Position numbers and translations under genes: made by a program. Under the pieces are notes generated by a model, which did no database searches, had not been told where the DNA came from, and worked only from the letters and a program-made list of their open reading frames with translations. From Erwinia sp. 198 (GTDB taxonomy: Bacteria; Pseudomonadota; Gammaproteobacteria; Enterobacterales; Enterobacteriaceae), in contig NZ_RHUM01000007.1 of NCBI RefSeq assembly GCF_003937915.1, forward strand, positions 211,526 through 275,525: 64,000 bases of DNA, in the 5' to 3' direction. Position 1 is the stretch's first letter. Every line of letters begins with the position of its first letter. Shown here piece by piece: positions 9,095 through 17,989 of the stretch.

Positions 9095-9500
9095 ATCGTA
9101 GCGTTTTGCCCCGCTTCGATATGCAGTTTTTCTCTGCCGCCGCCACGGTATCAAACAACGCAATGCCTGCGGCGGCGGATTGACGCGATCGTTTTCCGCC
9201 ACCGCGACCCGCGTTGAACAGGAAACCTGGCGAGCGTTCTCTGTCGGCTTGTAGTGCAGCGTTTCCCGCACCGTCAGAAAAGGGATTTTGATATCCATTG
9301 CCGGAAACCGATCGAAAAAGGCTTTCGATTGTTCATCGTTCAGGACGCGAGTAATAGTGCCAGACATCTCTTTGCCCGTTGTGGCCTGTTTCGCCGCCAT
9401 TTTATCCAGCGTGGCAATAAAACCGGTTTTTCTTCCCGGTAGAAATTTTCATAAAAAACGCGCTGTCTTTACGTTGCGGTGGCTGTTTCCACCCGGCAAG
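9095..9500 (-). pseudogene. frameshifted remnant of a protein gene
   Basis: A minus-strand frame from 9400 gives plausible protein (TTGKEMSGTITRVLND, then FFDRFPAMDIKIPFLTVRETLHYKP) up to about 9190. After that the same frame becomes Arg/Trp-rich nonsense, while the neighbouring frame continues sensibly (AAAGIALFDTVAAAEKNC) to a stop near 9095. Upstream of 9430 the sense again continues in another frame (RVFYENFYREEKP), which also meets an in-frame stop before any start. Two frameshifts and a stop indicate a decayed gene. The parent family is unknown. Confidence 0.45.
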
Positions 9501-9663
9501 GCCGATTCTATCGAGCGGCGACGAATAGCGAAATAGTATTAATAAAAAACCTTTTTTGCTTCATGTTATTAAGACAGATGATAAATGCCGTACGTCGGTT
9601 TTCTTTATCTGTGGGTTTTTAATATTTTTATGCAGGGGCTTGATGGGAAGGGCGGGTTTATTC

Positions 9664-9697
9664 GTTAAAAAGTCTCCACGATTTGAGCCGTGGAGAC
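9664..9697 (-). terminator. Rho-independent terminator of the gene at 9705
   Basis: On the minus strand a perfect 9-bp stem (GTCTCCACG / CGTGGAGAC) with a 7-base loop is followed by TTTTTAA. It lies directly after the stop codon of the SnoaL-like gene. Confidence 0.9.
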
Positions 9698-9704
9698 AGA
9701 AACG

Positions 9705-10160
9705 TTAACCTTCAGGCATGGCGGAGGAATGATGGCTTGAAATAAGCCATTTTTGACCGTCCCATGCGTAGGTGAAGGTATAACGCGCGGCGGCTTTAGA
9801 ACCATCACCAAAGGTAAAAGTATAGGTGCCGGTATCGATAGCTTTGTTACAGCCGACGCGAATGGTGCGGCTGTCGATATGGCCAACCGGCTTCTTCGCC
9901 AGGAATTCTTTAAAATAATCAATGCGCTCTTCATCCGTCAGGCGAACTTTGTTCGACAGCGTTGGCAGCAGCACGGCATCTGACAGGTAGTTCTGCGAAA
10001 CGGTGGTGGCATCGCCCGTTTTAAGCGAATCGTTCCAGCGGTCAAACATGGAAGCGACTTCCTTTTCCGTCATTTTAACGCAGGAAGTGTTTTCCTGGGC
10101 AAAGGCTGCCGAACTGGTAAGCACGCCGGCAATCATCAAACCAATTAATCCAGATTTCAT
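9705..10160 (-). CDS. exported SnoaL/DUF4440-like (NTF2-fold) protein
   Basis: A 151-residue protein with a Sec signal peptide (MKSGLIGLMIAGVLTSSAAFA). The mature part fits the cone-shaped NTF2 fold of the SgcJ/DUF4440 group: a first helix EVASMFDRWNDSLKTGDATTVSQNYLSDAVLLPT, then a central segment and a C-terminal sheet with ARYTFTYAWDGQKWLISSHHSS. Two cysteines (near residues 27 and 104) could form a disulphide. Some members bind small molecules, but no reaction can be assigned. Followed by a strong terminator; a possible FNR/CRP-like site lies about 105 bases upstream. Confidence 0.78.
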   Translation of the reverse strand: MKSGLIGLMIAGVLTSSAAFAQENTSCVKMTEKEVASMFDRWNDSLKTGDATTVSQNYLSDAVLLPTLSNKVRLTDEERIDYFKEFLAKKPVGHIDSRTIRVGCNKAIDTGTYTFTFGDGSKAAARYTFTYAWDGQKWLISSHHSSAMPEG

Positions 10161-10264
10161 TAGCTCTCTCCGTAGTGTTTATGTTTTTAATAAAGCTAAA
10201 ATAACAGAAGCTAATAAACGGATATTAAACGTTAGCAGAGATAAAATAAGGCTGTGCCAGTGGG

Positions 10265-10278
10265 TTGATATAAATCAC
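10265..10278. promoter_or_regulatory. possible FNR (or CRP) site
   Basis: The sequence TTGAT-ATAA-ATCAC matches the FNR consensus TTGAT-N4-ATCAA in nine of ten positions; the reverse strand reads TGTGA-N6-TCAAC, a half-good CRP site. It lies about 105 bases upstream of the SnoaL-like gene start. Single-site matches of this kind occur by chance, so confidence is low. Confidence 0.3.
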
Positions 10279-10482
10279 ATCGATAAGCGGCGAATATTGT
10301 AAGCGCTGCGTTAATTATTTGATTAGTATTAACGATAATAATAAAAATGAATAACATTGTTTATATTATTCAGGTGTGCTTTTTCAATGCGCTAAGATAA
10401 ATACTGTGTTAAAGGCAGCTTTTATAGCGAAAATGCGCCGTGTAGGTAAGGAGGGCAGCGCAAACGACAGGAGCCGATAGGG

Positions 10483-10513
10483 TAAAAAAAGATGGCCAGC
10501 CGAAGCCGACCAC
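10483..10513 (-). terminator. terminator of the galacturonide operon
   Basis: On the minus strand GGTCGGC-TTCG-GCTGGCC pairs (two G-T wobbles, UUCG tetraloop) and is followed by ATCTTTTTTT. It lies just after the stop of the isomerase gene, the last gene of the operon. Confidence 0.8.
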
Positions 10514-10521
10514 CAGCGTTT

Positions 10522-11163
10522 TTATTTCTGTAATAGCTGCTTAACCCAGGCGATGATTTCTGCGTCTTTGCCCTGTTCAAACAGGCATTTCTGGAAGCGT
10601 TCGCCGCCAACGGCGGTTTTCACCAGTTCCGGATCGATAGCGCGCAGCGTATCCAGATAGTTATCTTTGATCACCGCGCTTTTTACCTGATTAAGGATAC
10701 CGGCATTGCGTACCTGCGGCTCTTTACGCTCGGCGGGATAGCCTTCGCCACGGCGGCCGGTAAAGGCTTTTTCAAACATATAGCGCACGTTCAGCTCGGC
10801 GCCCCAGCCAAAGCCTTTGGCAAAGGCCAGCGACAGCGCGTTACCGTTATTGATTTGCGCAAACAGAAACGCATCTGCCGGATCGAGACAGTAGCCGCAA
10901 ACTACGCCGGGATGGATATTTAACGACATCAGCGCGCCCTGACCGGTGCCGCAGCCGGTAACCACAAAGTCCACCGCTTTTGCGTTAAGCAGAATGCTGG
11001 CGATGATGCCTAAGTGGATATAGGTCAGATGATGATCGTTTTCGTCGCGCATGCCGACGTTGAACACCGCGTCTTTATTCTGCGCCGCTACGGCCTGTAA
11101 CTGCTCCAGCACAACGGCGTTTTTCGCTGCCTGGCTGTTTTCCATCATCAGTGCAATATTCAT
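10522..11163 (-). CDS. RpiB/LacA/LacB-family sugar-phosphate isomerase
   Basis: A 213-residue cytosolic isomerase. The start MNIALMMENSQ is chosen over an upstream ATG at 11187. The active-site loop TGCGTGQG (Cys71) is the family signature for aldose-ketose isomerisation, and the C-terminal extension makes it longer than ribose-5-phosphate isomerase B (about 150 residues). In pectin-degrading enterobacteria this longer type sits beside kduD, where it may isomerise 5-keto-4-deoxyuronate or a related keto-sugar in place of or beside KduI; that role is inferred from context. Last gene of the operon. Confidence 0.85.
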   Translation of the reverse strand: MNIALMMENSQAAKNAVVLEQLQAVAAQNKDAVFNVGMRDENDHHLTYIHLGIIASILLNAKAVDFVVTGCGTGQGALMSLNIHPGVVCGYCLDPADAFLFAQINNGNALSLAFAKGFGWGAELNVRYMFEKAFTGRRGEGYPAERKEPQVRNAGILNQVKSAVIKDNYLDTLRAIDPELVKTAVGGERFQKCLFEQGKDAEIIAWVKQLLQK

Positions 11164-11205
11164 CTTTGTTCTCCAGTATTCAGTCATTGAGAGGCGGATG
11201 GCGCA

Positions 11206-11967
11206 TCAGCGCGCCAGCCAGCCGCCATCTACCGCAAGGGTATAGCCGTTGATGTAGTCAGCGGCTTTTGATGCCAGAAAAATCACCGGACCCATTAAAT
11301 CCTGCGGTGTACCCCAGCGGCCTGCCGGGATACGCGCCAGAATTTCCGCACTGCGCTCTTTATCGCCGCGTAGTTGCTCCGTGTTGTTGGTGACCATATA
11401 ACCCGGCGCCAGCGCATTGACGTTGATGCCGTGTTTCGCCCACTCGTTGGCCAGCTGGCGCGTCAGCCCCATCACCGCGCTTTTCGATGCGGTATAGGAA
11501 GGCACGCGCACGCCGCCCTGGAAAGAGAGCATCGAGGCAATATTGATAATCTTGCCGCCGCTCCCTTGCTTAATGAACTGACGGGCGGCCAGCTGCGATA
11601 AAAAGAACAGCGTCTTGATATTAACGTTCATCACGTCATCCCAATCCTGTTCGCTAAAGTTCAGCGCGTCTTCACGGCGGATCAGGCCCGCGTTGTTGAC
11701 CAGGATATCGATATGCCCCATCTCTGCTACCGCACGTTCCAACAATGATGACAGCCGATCCTGACGTCCGAGGTCGGCTTGCAGGCCGAGAAAGCGTCTT
11801 CCCGTTGCGCCGACTTCCGCCGCGGTATCGGTGGGATCGCTGCGATTAATCGCCACGATGTCGCAGCCCGCCTGTGCCAGAGCCACTGCCATACTTTTCC
11901 CTAAGCCGGTATTACAACCGGTGACCACAGCCACCTTTCCCTGTAGAGAAAAATCTTCAAGGATCAT
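11206..11967 (-). CDS. kduD: 2-dehydro-3-deoxy-D-gluconate 5-dehydrogenase (KduD)
   Basis: A 253-residue short-chain dehydrogenase/reductase of standard length. Motifs: TGCNTGLG cofactor loop (17-24), NNAG (91-94), Ser145, and catalytic YTASK (Tyr158, Lys162). It reduces 2,5-diketo-3-deoxygluconate to 2-keto-3-deoxygluconate in the breakdown of unsaturated uronates from pectin. The start matches known KduD (MILxxFSLxGKVA). It lies between the GH105 hydrolase and the isomerase with short gaps, as expected for one operon. Confidence 0.94.
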   Translation of the reverse strand: MILEDFSLQGKVAVVTGCNTGLGKSMAVALAQAGCDIVAINRSDPTDTAAEVGATGRRFLGLQADLGRQDRLSSLLERAVAEMGHIDILVNNAGLIRREDALNFSEQDWDDVMNVNIKTLFFLSQLAARQFIKQGSGGKIINIASMLSFQGGVRVPSYTASKSAVMGLTRQLANEWAKHGINVNALAPGYMVTNNTEQLRGDKERSAEILARIPAGRWGTPQDLMGPVIFLASKAADYINGYTLAVDGGWLAR

Positions 11968-11980
11968 GCAGTTTCCTCAT

Positions 11981-13120
11981 TTATAAATAGACGTGCAGGT
12001 ATTCCACCAGACACAGTATCGCCATCGCCTGGCCATAAGGCATGGAGGTCAGCGGTATCTGGCGGTAGAAATCGAGGTCTTTACCCATGCCGGTGCCAAA
12101 GGAAACCTGTGTCAGCTCCCCGTCCTTATTGATGCGCGAGATCAAGCCTTTAATCGCTTTTTCCGCCACGGCAATATAGCGAGGATCGGCGCAGCGGCGA
12201 CGTGCGGCTTTTAACATGCCGAAGGCGAAGCCAGCCGTCGCGGAGGCTTCAAGATAGGAGTCAGGATCGTCCAGCAGCGTATGCCACAGGCCGCTTTCAT
12301 CCTGACATTTTTCCAGCGCCTCCAGCTGGCGGGAAAGCACCTGTTGCAGATAGCGCCGGGTCGCATCTCCTTCCGGCAGCTCAAGCAGCTCAACGAATTC
12401 CGGAATAACGATGGTCAGCCAGCTGTTGCCGCGCGCCCAGCGGGCGTTGGCAAAATTATGGTGGCCATCGAACGTCCAGCCGTGAAACCACAGCCCGGTT
12501 TCCTTATCCATCAGATGCTGGATATGCAACATAAACTGATACTTGGCCTCTTCGATATAGTCCGCGCGGTTCAGCAGCTTGCCGATTTTTGCCAGCGGCA
12601 GCACGGTCATCATCAGCGTGTCGTCCCATAGCTGCTGATGGTTCTCTTCCGCCAGCGTGATGTGCTGCAAACCCCTCATATCGGTACGCGGCATGTCATG
12701 CATAATCCAGTCTGCCCAGCTTTCCAGGTAGGGCAGCCAGCGTGGATCGCGGGTTTCCTCATAGCGGTACGCCAGCGTGAGAAACGGACAAACCGTGTTC
12801 ACGTTACGGGTGGTCGAACCTTCAGCAAAACGGTCGTTGAACCAGTTATCAATGATGGCTCGCAGCCGATCGTCTCCGGTCTGGCGGTAATATTGATGGA
12901 TGCCGTACAGGCCGACGCCGTGCGTCCATTCCCATCCTGCCCAGCCTTTGGTGTCAATCACCCGGCCATCATCAAGCCTCAGTAAAAACTCGCCGGTTTC
13001 GTCGGTAATATTCACCAGGTTGTCCACCAGTTTATTGATCAGCTGATGCAGCTCCTGGCTGGAGATAAACCTTTCCGGCTGGCGCAGGAGTGGGCTGTGT
13101 TTTACTGGGTATACGACCAT
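11981..13120 (-). CDS. GH105 unsaturated (rhamno)galacturonyl hydrolase
   Basis: A 379-residue cytosolic enzyme of glycoside hydrolase family 105 (YteR/YesR type, usual length about 370). It removes the 4,5-unsaturated uronic acid from oligosaccharides made by pectate or rhamnogalacturonan lyases. The catalytic-type WDDTLMM motif (Asp166/167) and the aromatic GWAGWEWTHGVGLYG and WARGNSW segments of the (alpha/alpha)6 barrel are present. The start MVVYPVKHSP has GAGGA upstream; an in-frame ATG at 13141 would add seven residues. No signal peptide, so the substrate must enter first, through the neighbouring symporter. Confidence 0.93.
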   Translation of the reverse strand: MVVYPVKHSPLLRQPERFISSQELHQLINKLVDNLVNITDETGEFLLRLDDGRVIDTKGWAGWEWTHGVGLYGIHQYYRQTGDDRLRAIIDNWFNDRFAEGSTTRNVNTVCPFLTLAYRYEETRDPRWLPYLESWADWIMHDMPRTDMRGLQHITLAEENHQQLWDDTLMMTVLPLAKIGKLLNRADYIEEAKYQFMLHIQHLMDKETGLWFHGWTFDGHHNFANARWARGNSWLTIVIPEFVELLELPEGDATRRYLQQVLSRQLEALEKCQDESGLWHTLLDDPDSYLEASATAGFAFGMLKAARRRCADPRYIAVAEKAIKGLISRINKDGELTQVSFGTGMGKDLDFYRQIPLTSMPYGQAMAILCLVEYLHVYL

Positions 13121-13151
13121 AATTGCTCTGTCCTCGTGCATCTTAAGTTGA

Positions 13152-14738
13152 CTATGAGTGCGTTAAATTGTCGCCGGGCGCCGCTTTTGTGGCCTCGGCG
13201 GGCAGGATGCCAGCCGCTGGCTTGTGCCGATTCAGGTAACCGATGTTGTTATTGCCCCACAGCGATTCGTAAGGCATACCGGCCAGCATTTCGACGGTGG
13301 CGCGAGCCTGCGGCGTAATGTTGTCGGGAACGATGCCACCCGCTACGCGCATTTTCTCGGTTTCGTCACGCAGGATTTTGTGCGTGGTTAAATTCAGTTT
13401 GAAGCGCAGGGAGATCAGAAAGCCTATGAACAGGACCAGGATCGTGCCGCCGCACAGGATCATCAGGATCGCATGACTAACGTTTTCCGCCTGTTCGGTG
13501 CTGCCCGCGACAAAACCGGAAAGCTGCATCAGGATGCCGACCAGCATCACGGCGCCCGCCTGCGAAGCCTTACGCGTCAGGGTCATGATCCCGGCGAAAA
13601 TGCCTTCGCGACGCTGGCCGGTAATAACCTCATCCACGTCCGCAATGTAGGTGTAGATATTCCACGGCACGTAGTTAATGCCGCCACGGCCCAGGCCTGC
13701 GATAGCGGAGATCAGCAGCAGCAGCGAGAAGACATCGCTCATGCCGCTGTAATAGAGCACGCCGTAGGAAAGCGTACTGAGTGCAAACAGCGCTACCACA
13801 ATGCGATAGGCGGGTGCTGGCCCAATACGGATACAGAGCGGGATCATGCCGATCACAGCGACAAACTGGAGGATCGCCATCGTACCCATCAGGTTGGAAG
13901 CCACGGTGGCCTGCTGCATCAGCACAAACACCACGTAGTAGGTAAACACGGCGTTAAAAACGTCCTGCGCGATATAGCCACCCAGATACATGCCCAGATG
14001 CTGACGGAAGATACGGATGCGCAGCGTAGAAAACAGTTCTATTTTCAGGCGGCTAAGGCTCTGTCCCAGCGTCAGTTTCTGCTGCTCTGCCGCCAGCGCG
14101 GCGGCGGATTTTTTCTCGGCCGGGCGCTCCCAGGTATAGCGATAAACCAGCGTCAGCACGATGGCGCACAGCACGGAAAAGACCAGGCTGGAATAGAAGA
14201 AAGAGAGTGGATTATCCTTGCCGAAATAAGACAGCAGGATGCCCGGCAGGAAAGCGGCCAGAATAGCGGAAAGCTGTGCCAGCGCGATGCGTGCGCCGGA
14301 GAATTTGGTTTTCTCTTTAAAGTCGTCGGTCATCTCCGGCACCAGGGTTTCGTAAGGCACCAGAATCGAGGTGTAAACCACTTCAAAAAAGAGATAGGTC
14401 AGCAGGTAGTAGACGTAGGTCATATCGCCGACCCACATCAGGCTATAGCTGAAGACAAGGGGAATGCCCAGAAGAATAAAAAATTTACGGCGACCGAAAC
14501 GTTTGCCAGGGCGGGTAGAGCCGAAGTGATCGGTCAGATAGCCCATCAGCGGGCTGACCACGCCATCCACAATGCGCGCCATGGCAAAAATAGAGGTGGC
14601 TTCAATAGGGCTGAGGCCGCAGAAGGTCGTGTAAAAGTAAAGTAGCCAGGCAGATGTTAATGCCATCGTGCCGGCACCAAGAAAATCCCCTGATCCATAG
14701 GCGAGATAATTAAGCGTTCCTGGTTTACGTATTGTCAT
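13152..14738 (-). CDS. GPH-family oligogalacturonide/glycoside:cation symporter
   Basis: A 528-residue, 12-helix symporter of the glycoside-pentoside-hexuronide family (MelB/TogT-like). The motif MGYLTDHFGSTRPGKRFGRRKFF after helix 2 and the YVPWNIYTYIADVDEVITGQRREG loop are typical. The start MTIRKPGTLNYLAYGSGDF is preferred because AGGATG lies eight bases upstream; another ATG is three codons earlier. It is the first gene of the operon and probably imports the unsaturated oligosaccharide cut by the GH105 enzyme; the substrate is inferred from context. Confidence 0.9.
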   Translation of the reverse strand: MTIRKPGTLNYLAYGSGDFLGAGTMALTSAWLLYFYTTFCGLSPIEATSIFAMARIVDGVVSPLMGYLTDHFGSTRPGKRFGRRKFFILLGIPLVFSYSLMWVGDMTYVYYLLTYLFFEVVYTSILVPYETLVPEMTDDFKEKTKFSGARIALAQLSAILAAFLPGILLSYFGKDNPLSFFYSSLVFSVLCAIVLTLVYRYTWERPAEKKSAAALAAEQQKLTLGQSLSRLKIELFSTLRIRIFRQHLGMYLGGYIAQDVFNAVFTYYVVFVLMQQATVASNLMGTMAILQFVAVIGMIPLCIRIGPAPAYRIVVALFALSTLSYGVLYYSGMSDVFSLLLLISAIAGLGRGGINYVPWNIYTYIADVDEVITGQRREGIFAGIMTLTRKASQAGAVMLVGILMQLSGFVAGSTEQAENVSHAILMILCGGTILVLFIGFLISLRFKLNLTTHKILRDETEKMRVAGGIVPDNITPQARATVEMLAGMPYESLWGNNNIGYLNRHKPAAGILPAEATKAAPGDNLTHS

Positions 14739-15046
14739 AATGTTCATCCTGAGTAACCAACATGCACAGCCCGGCTGTATGTCGGGAGAAGAAGTACGTT
14801 AGAGTTATGACGTCCAGAAAACCTTTGCGATTTTGCCAGCCGACCTAAGGCAGTGGCGAAGAAAAGAAGATAGCGGCGGGTGGCTTCACTAATTTAATAA
14901 AATGGCGTTTCAATTTTATTGAATTGGCCGTTCAGGCTTTGCCAGGTAAGTTTTGTTACGATCTATGGCTGATTTTGTGACTTTAAATAAAAGTTAGCGG
15001 TGGAAATGTTTATATAGTTAAAAATCCAACCGAAGAGGAAAGCACA
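14739..15046. other. divergent promoter region, symporter operon and adhP
   Basis: This roughly 300-bp region lies between the divergent symporter and adhP genes and is AT-rich around 14890-15020. It carries a candidate KdgR site and a second inverted repeat TTCAAT-TTT-ATTGAA at 14909-14923 overlapping it. No gene is seen. Confidence 0.6.
14896..14914 (-). promoter_or_regulatory. candidate KdgR operator
   Basis: Read on the minus strand, ATTGAAACGCCATTTTATT matches the KdgR consensus AATGAAAC-N-NTGTTTCATT at about 14 of 19 positions. KdgR (IclR family) represses pectin and galacturonate genes in enterobacteria and is released by 2-keto-3-deoxygluconate, the product of KduD. It lies about 160 bases upstream of the symporter start. 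Context supports it, but the match is partial. Confidence 0.45.
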
Positions 15047-16072
15047 ATGAAAGCTGCCGTGGTCAATAAGAATCATACCGTCGATATCGTTGAGAAAAAG
15101 CTGCGCGCGCTGGCGCATGGCGAAGCACTGTTAAAAATGGAATGCTGTGGCGTTTGCCACACGGATCTGCACGTTAAAAATGGGGATTTTGGCGATCGTA
15201 CTGGCGTGGTGCTTGGCCATGAAGGCGTTGGCGTCGTCAGCGAGGTCGGGCCTGGCGTCACCTCATTGAAGGTGGGCGACAGGGCCAGCGTTGCGTGGTT
15301 TTATAAAGGCTGCGGCCACTGTGAATACTGCACGACCGGCAATGAAACGCTGTGCCGCAACGTATTGAACGCCGGTTTTACCGCAGACGGCGGCATGGCG
15401 GAAGCGTGTATCGTGGTAGCAGACTACGCGGTAAAAGTGCCGGACGGGCTGGATCCGGCAGCGGCCAGCAGCGTGACCTGCGCGGGCGTCACCACCTATA
15501 AAGCGGTAAAGGTTTCCGGCATTCAGCCAGGCAAGTGGCTGGCAATTTACGGGCTGGGTGGGCTGGGCAATCTGGCGCTGCAATATGCCAAAAATGTGTT
15601 TAATGCCAAAGTGATCGCCGTCGACGTAAACGATGCGCAGCTGGCTTTCGCCAAAGAAATGGGCGCCGACTTAGTTATCAACTCGCTGAAGGAAGATGCG
15701 GCGAAGATCATTCAGGAACAAACGGGCGGCGCGCATGCGGCAGTGGTGACGGCAGTGGCCAAAGCGGCATTTAATTCGGCGGTAGACGCCATGCGTGCCG
15801 GTGGCCGTATCGTGGCCGTTGGCCTGCCGCCGGAATCGATGAGTCTGAATATCCCACGTCTCGTTCTGGACGGTATTCAGGTGGTCGGCTCGCTGGTGGG
15901 CACGCGTGAAGATCTGGCCGAGGCCTTTCAGTTCGCGGCAGAGGGAAAAGTGGTGCCGAAAGTCACCAAACGTTCTCTTGAGGAAATTAATGAAATTTTC
16001 GACGAAATGCTGGAAGGGAAAATCAAAGGCCGTATGGTGATTGATTTTACTGCCGAAACCCAGGCTGGCTAA
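15047..16072 (+). CDS. adhP: zinc-dependent alcohol dehydrogenase AdhP
   Basis: A 341-residue NAD-dependent medium-chain alcohol dehydrogenase, nearly collinear with E. coli AdhP (336 residues). Catalytic zinc ligands include Cys37 (CGVCHTDLH) and His58 (GHEG); the structural zinc is held by Cys89, Cys92, Cys95 and Cys103. The Rossmann motif GLGGLG follows (about 174-179). It oxidises ethanol, propanol and similar alcohols or reduces the aldehydes. A GAGGA-type ribosome binding site precedes the ATG and a 14-bp hairpin follows the stop. Confidence 0.97.
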   Translation: MKAAVVNKNHTVDIVEKKLRALAHGEALLKMECCGVCHTDLHVKNGDFGDRTGVVLGHEGVGVVSEVGPGVTSLKVGDRASVAWFYKGCGHCEYCTTGNETLCRNVLNAGFTADGGMAEACIVVADYAVKVPDGLDPAAASSVTCAGVTTYKAVKVSGIQPGKWLAIYGLGGLGNLALQYAKNVFNAKVIAVDVNDAQLAFAKEMGADLVINSLKEDAAKIIQEQTGGAHAAVVTAVAKAAFNSAVDAMRAGGRIVAVGLPPESMSLNIPRLVLDGIQVVGSLVGTREDLAEAFQFAAEGKVVPKVTKRSLEEINEIFDEMLEGKIKGRMVIDFTAETQAG

Positions 16073-16079
16073 GGGCGAC

Positions 16080-16120
16080 TTGCCTGTGGAAATGGCTTAA
16101 CCGCTTATTTCCACAGGCAA
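16080..16120. terminator. 14-bp hairpin after adhP
   Basis: ttgcctgtggaaat (16080-16093) pairs perfectly with atttccacaggcaa (16107-16120) around a 13-base loop, starting seven bases after the adhP stop. No clean T-run follows on the plus strand, so it may end transcription weakly or only protect the 3' end. Confidence 0.65.
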
Positions 16121-16401
16121 ATATTTACAAAACCTGTCAGGCGCTCATAAAGAAGCTCGACCGTGCTGGCGCTTCCGGCTCCAGTCTGCAACAGAGGCTT
16201 AACCACAGCAGTGAGACGAGCCAACCCGCGTTGTTTAACATTTGTTTTCCCTTTGCACACATGGTAACAAATTAACTTTACTCACCCGCTGAGAATTCGC
16301 CACAGGCGTAGCTCTTTTTGCTAATCGCTGCGGCGTTATACGGCACAGGGCCGTACCCAAACGTGCTGATTTCGCTTTGAACGTTAATGAGGAGAGTTAA
16401 T
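16121..16401. other. intergenic region before the exported hydrolase
   Basis: Nearly 300 bp between the adhP hairpin and the next gene. It should contain the promoter of that gene. I see no coding frame, repeat or clear operator. Confidence 0.5.
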
Positions 16402-17412
16402 GTGTTAACAAAGGCTAAGATATGGCTGACGGCGGGCGCGCTGCTGGCCTGTAGCGCGGCTGCTGCCGACAACACGCCGCGATATGGCGTGGAGCTTCAG
16501 GGCTTCGATTTCAACTATCCGATTGAAAAGTTTAATTTTTCATCACAGCAGCAGCCGCTTTCTATGGGCTATATTGACGTGCGGCCTACAGGGAAAGCGA
16601 ACGGGCGGACGGTAGTGCTGATGCACGGCAAAAACTTCTGCGGCGTGACCTGGCAGGATGCTATAGAGGCGCTGCGCCATGCGGGCTATCGGGTAATTGC
16701 GCCGGATCAGATCGGCTTTTGTACCTCAACCAAGCCTGCTTACTATCAATACAGTTTCCAGCAGCTGGCGTTAAACACGCACCGGCTGCTCGCCAGCCTG
16801 CATATTGATAAGATCGCGCTGGTCGGCCATTCAACCGGCGGGATGCTGGCTACACGCTATGCGTTAATGTACCCACAGCAGGTCGAAAAGCTGACGTTGG
16901 TTAACCCCATCGGGCTGGAGGACTGGAAGGCAAAGGGCGTGCCCTGGCGCAGCGTGGATGACTGGTATCAGCGGGAGCTGAACACCAGCGCGGAGAGCAT
17001 CAAGGCCTATGAGCAGAAAACCTATTACAGCGGCCAGTGGAAGCCGGAATACGATCGCTGGGTCACTATGCTGGCGGGGCTGAATAACGGGCCAGGCCAC
17101 AAGCTGGTTGCCTGGAATTCCGCGCTGCTCTACGACATGATATTTACCCAGCCGGTTTATTATGAATTTAAAAATCTGACTGTTCCCACGACGTTGCTGA
17201 TTGGCACGGCAGACACCACCGCTATTGGCAGCGATATCGCACCGCCGGACGTGAAAGCGAAAACAGGACATTATAACGAACTGGGCAAAGAGGCAGCGAA
17301 ACTGATCCCTCATGCCAGGCTGATCGAATTCAAAGGAATGGGACATGCGCCGCAGATGGAAGATGCCGCCATGTTTAACCGTACGCTTATTGACGATCTG
17401 AACAAGCTCTGA
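16402..17412 (+). CDS. exported alpha/beta hydrolase
   Basis: A 336-residue alpha/beta hydrolase with an export signal (MLTKAKIWLTAGALLACSAAAAD); the LLAC at residues 14-17 could also be a lipobox. The GTG start is chosen because GAGGAG lies exactly seven bases upstream; an ATG five codons earlier has its start inside that site. Signatures: oxyanion HGKNFCG, nucleophile elbow GHSTGG (Ser144) and GMGHAPQME near the C-terminus (predicted catalytic His). Related periplasmic hydrolases are uncharacterised esterases; the substrate is unknown. It is monocistronic, with a 10-bp GC-rich hairpin at 17419-17442 after the stop. Confidence 0.87.
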   Translation: MLTKAKIWLTAGALLACSAAAADNTPRYGVELQGFDFNYPIEKFNFSSQQQPLSMGYIDVRPTGKANGRTVVLMHGKNFCGVTWQDAIEALRHAGYRVIAPDQIGFCTSTKPAYYQYSFQQLALNTHRLLASLHIDKIALVGHSTGGMLATRYALMYPQQVEKLTLVNPIGLEDWKAKGVPWRSVDDWYQRELNTSAESIKAYEQKTYYSGQWKPEYDRWVTMLAGLNNGPGHKLVAWNSALLYDMIFTQPVYYEFKNLTVPTTLLIGTADTTAIGSDIAPPDVKAKTGHYNELGKEAAKLIPHARLIEFKGMGHAPQMEDAAMFNRTLIDDLNKL

Positions 17413-17821
17413 CGGCAGCAGCGCAGGCAGGAGCCTGCGCTGGCCGACTGCTCCGCATGGCGCCGGGTGCCTCCCGGTGAGTCAGAAAAGCCATAACCTG
17501 ACCCGCTATTTGCCACATGGTTTGCTGACTGGCTTAGCCCCGCCGCTTAGGGGGATCCGCCATACAGGAAAAAGCATAAATTTATCAGCATCAACCAAAC
17601 CGAAACGCCCGCGCATTGCTTGCCGAATAAATAATAGTTAACGAGACGCTTTCCAGTGTTAATAGCTGATTAAAATAATTGCCGTTCACGCTATATTAAT
17701 AATATTATTTTTATCGTCGTTGTAAATTTACTATTAATTAAGAGAGATTATTCAGCGCGTTATCGCTATGTTGATGCTGTCGTTTATATTCTTTCTTCAG
17801 GGAATTTACTCTGAAGATAAT
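17413..17821. other. intergenic region
   Basis: About 400 bp. It begins with the hairpin cagcgcaggc-agga-gcctgcgctg (17419-17442), probably the 3' end of the hydrolase transcript, and becomes very AT-rich from 17630 on, as expected for the promoter of the following lipoprotein gene. No gene is seen. Confidence 0.55.
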
Positions 17822-17980
17822 ATGAAGAAATATAGCGTTCTGGTCTGTTGTTTACTGCTGTGCGGCTGCATGGGGCACCGTCATGCTCAGCAACGGACGG
17901 CGGCTCTTAATGCGATTGCAGACTGTTCCAGCCACGATGATGAAATCGACTGTAGCTGGAACGTGCCCGATAAGCCGTAA
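17822..17980 (+). CDS. small lipoprotein, function unknown
   Basis: A 52-residue protein starting MKKYSVLVCCLLLCGCMGH. The hydrophobic core followed by LLCGC fits a lipoprotein signal with Cys18 as the acylated residue, leaving a 35-residue mature peptide with two further cysteines (ADCSSHDDEIDCSW). An upstream in-frame ATG at 17768 would add an unlikely hydrophobic extension. No family recognised. Confidence 0.6.
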   Translation: MKKYSVLVCCLLLCGCMGHRHAQQRTAALNAIADCSSHDDEIDCSWNVPDKP

Positions 17981-17989
17981 CGACCGTGC

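Larger units (their letters stand above)
10161..10521. other. AT-rich intergenic region
   Basis: This 360-bp gap contains the promoter region of the gene at 9705-10160, a possible FNR/CRP-like site and, at its right end, the terminator of the galacturonide operon. No gene is supported in it. Confidence 0.6.

Noticed and set aside
13473..14645. 390-codon open frame on the plus strand inside the symporter gene
   Set aside because: It is a shadow of the GPH symporter gene, rich in His, Gln and Arg with no family match.
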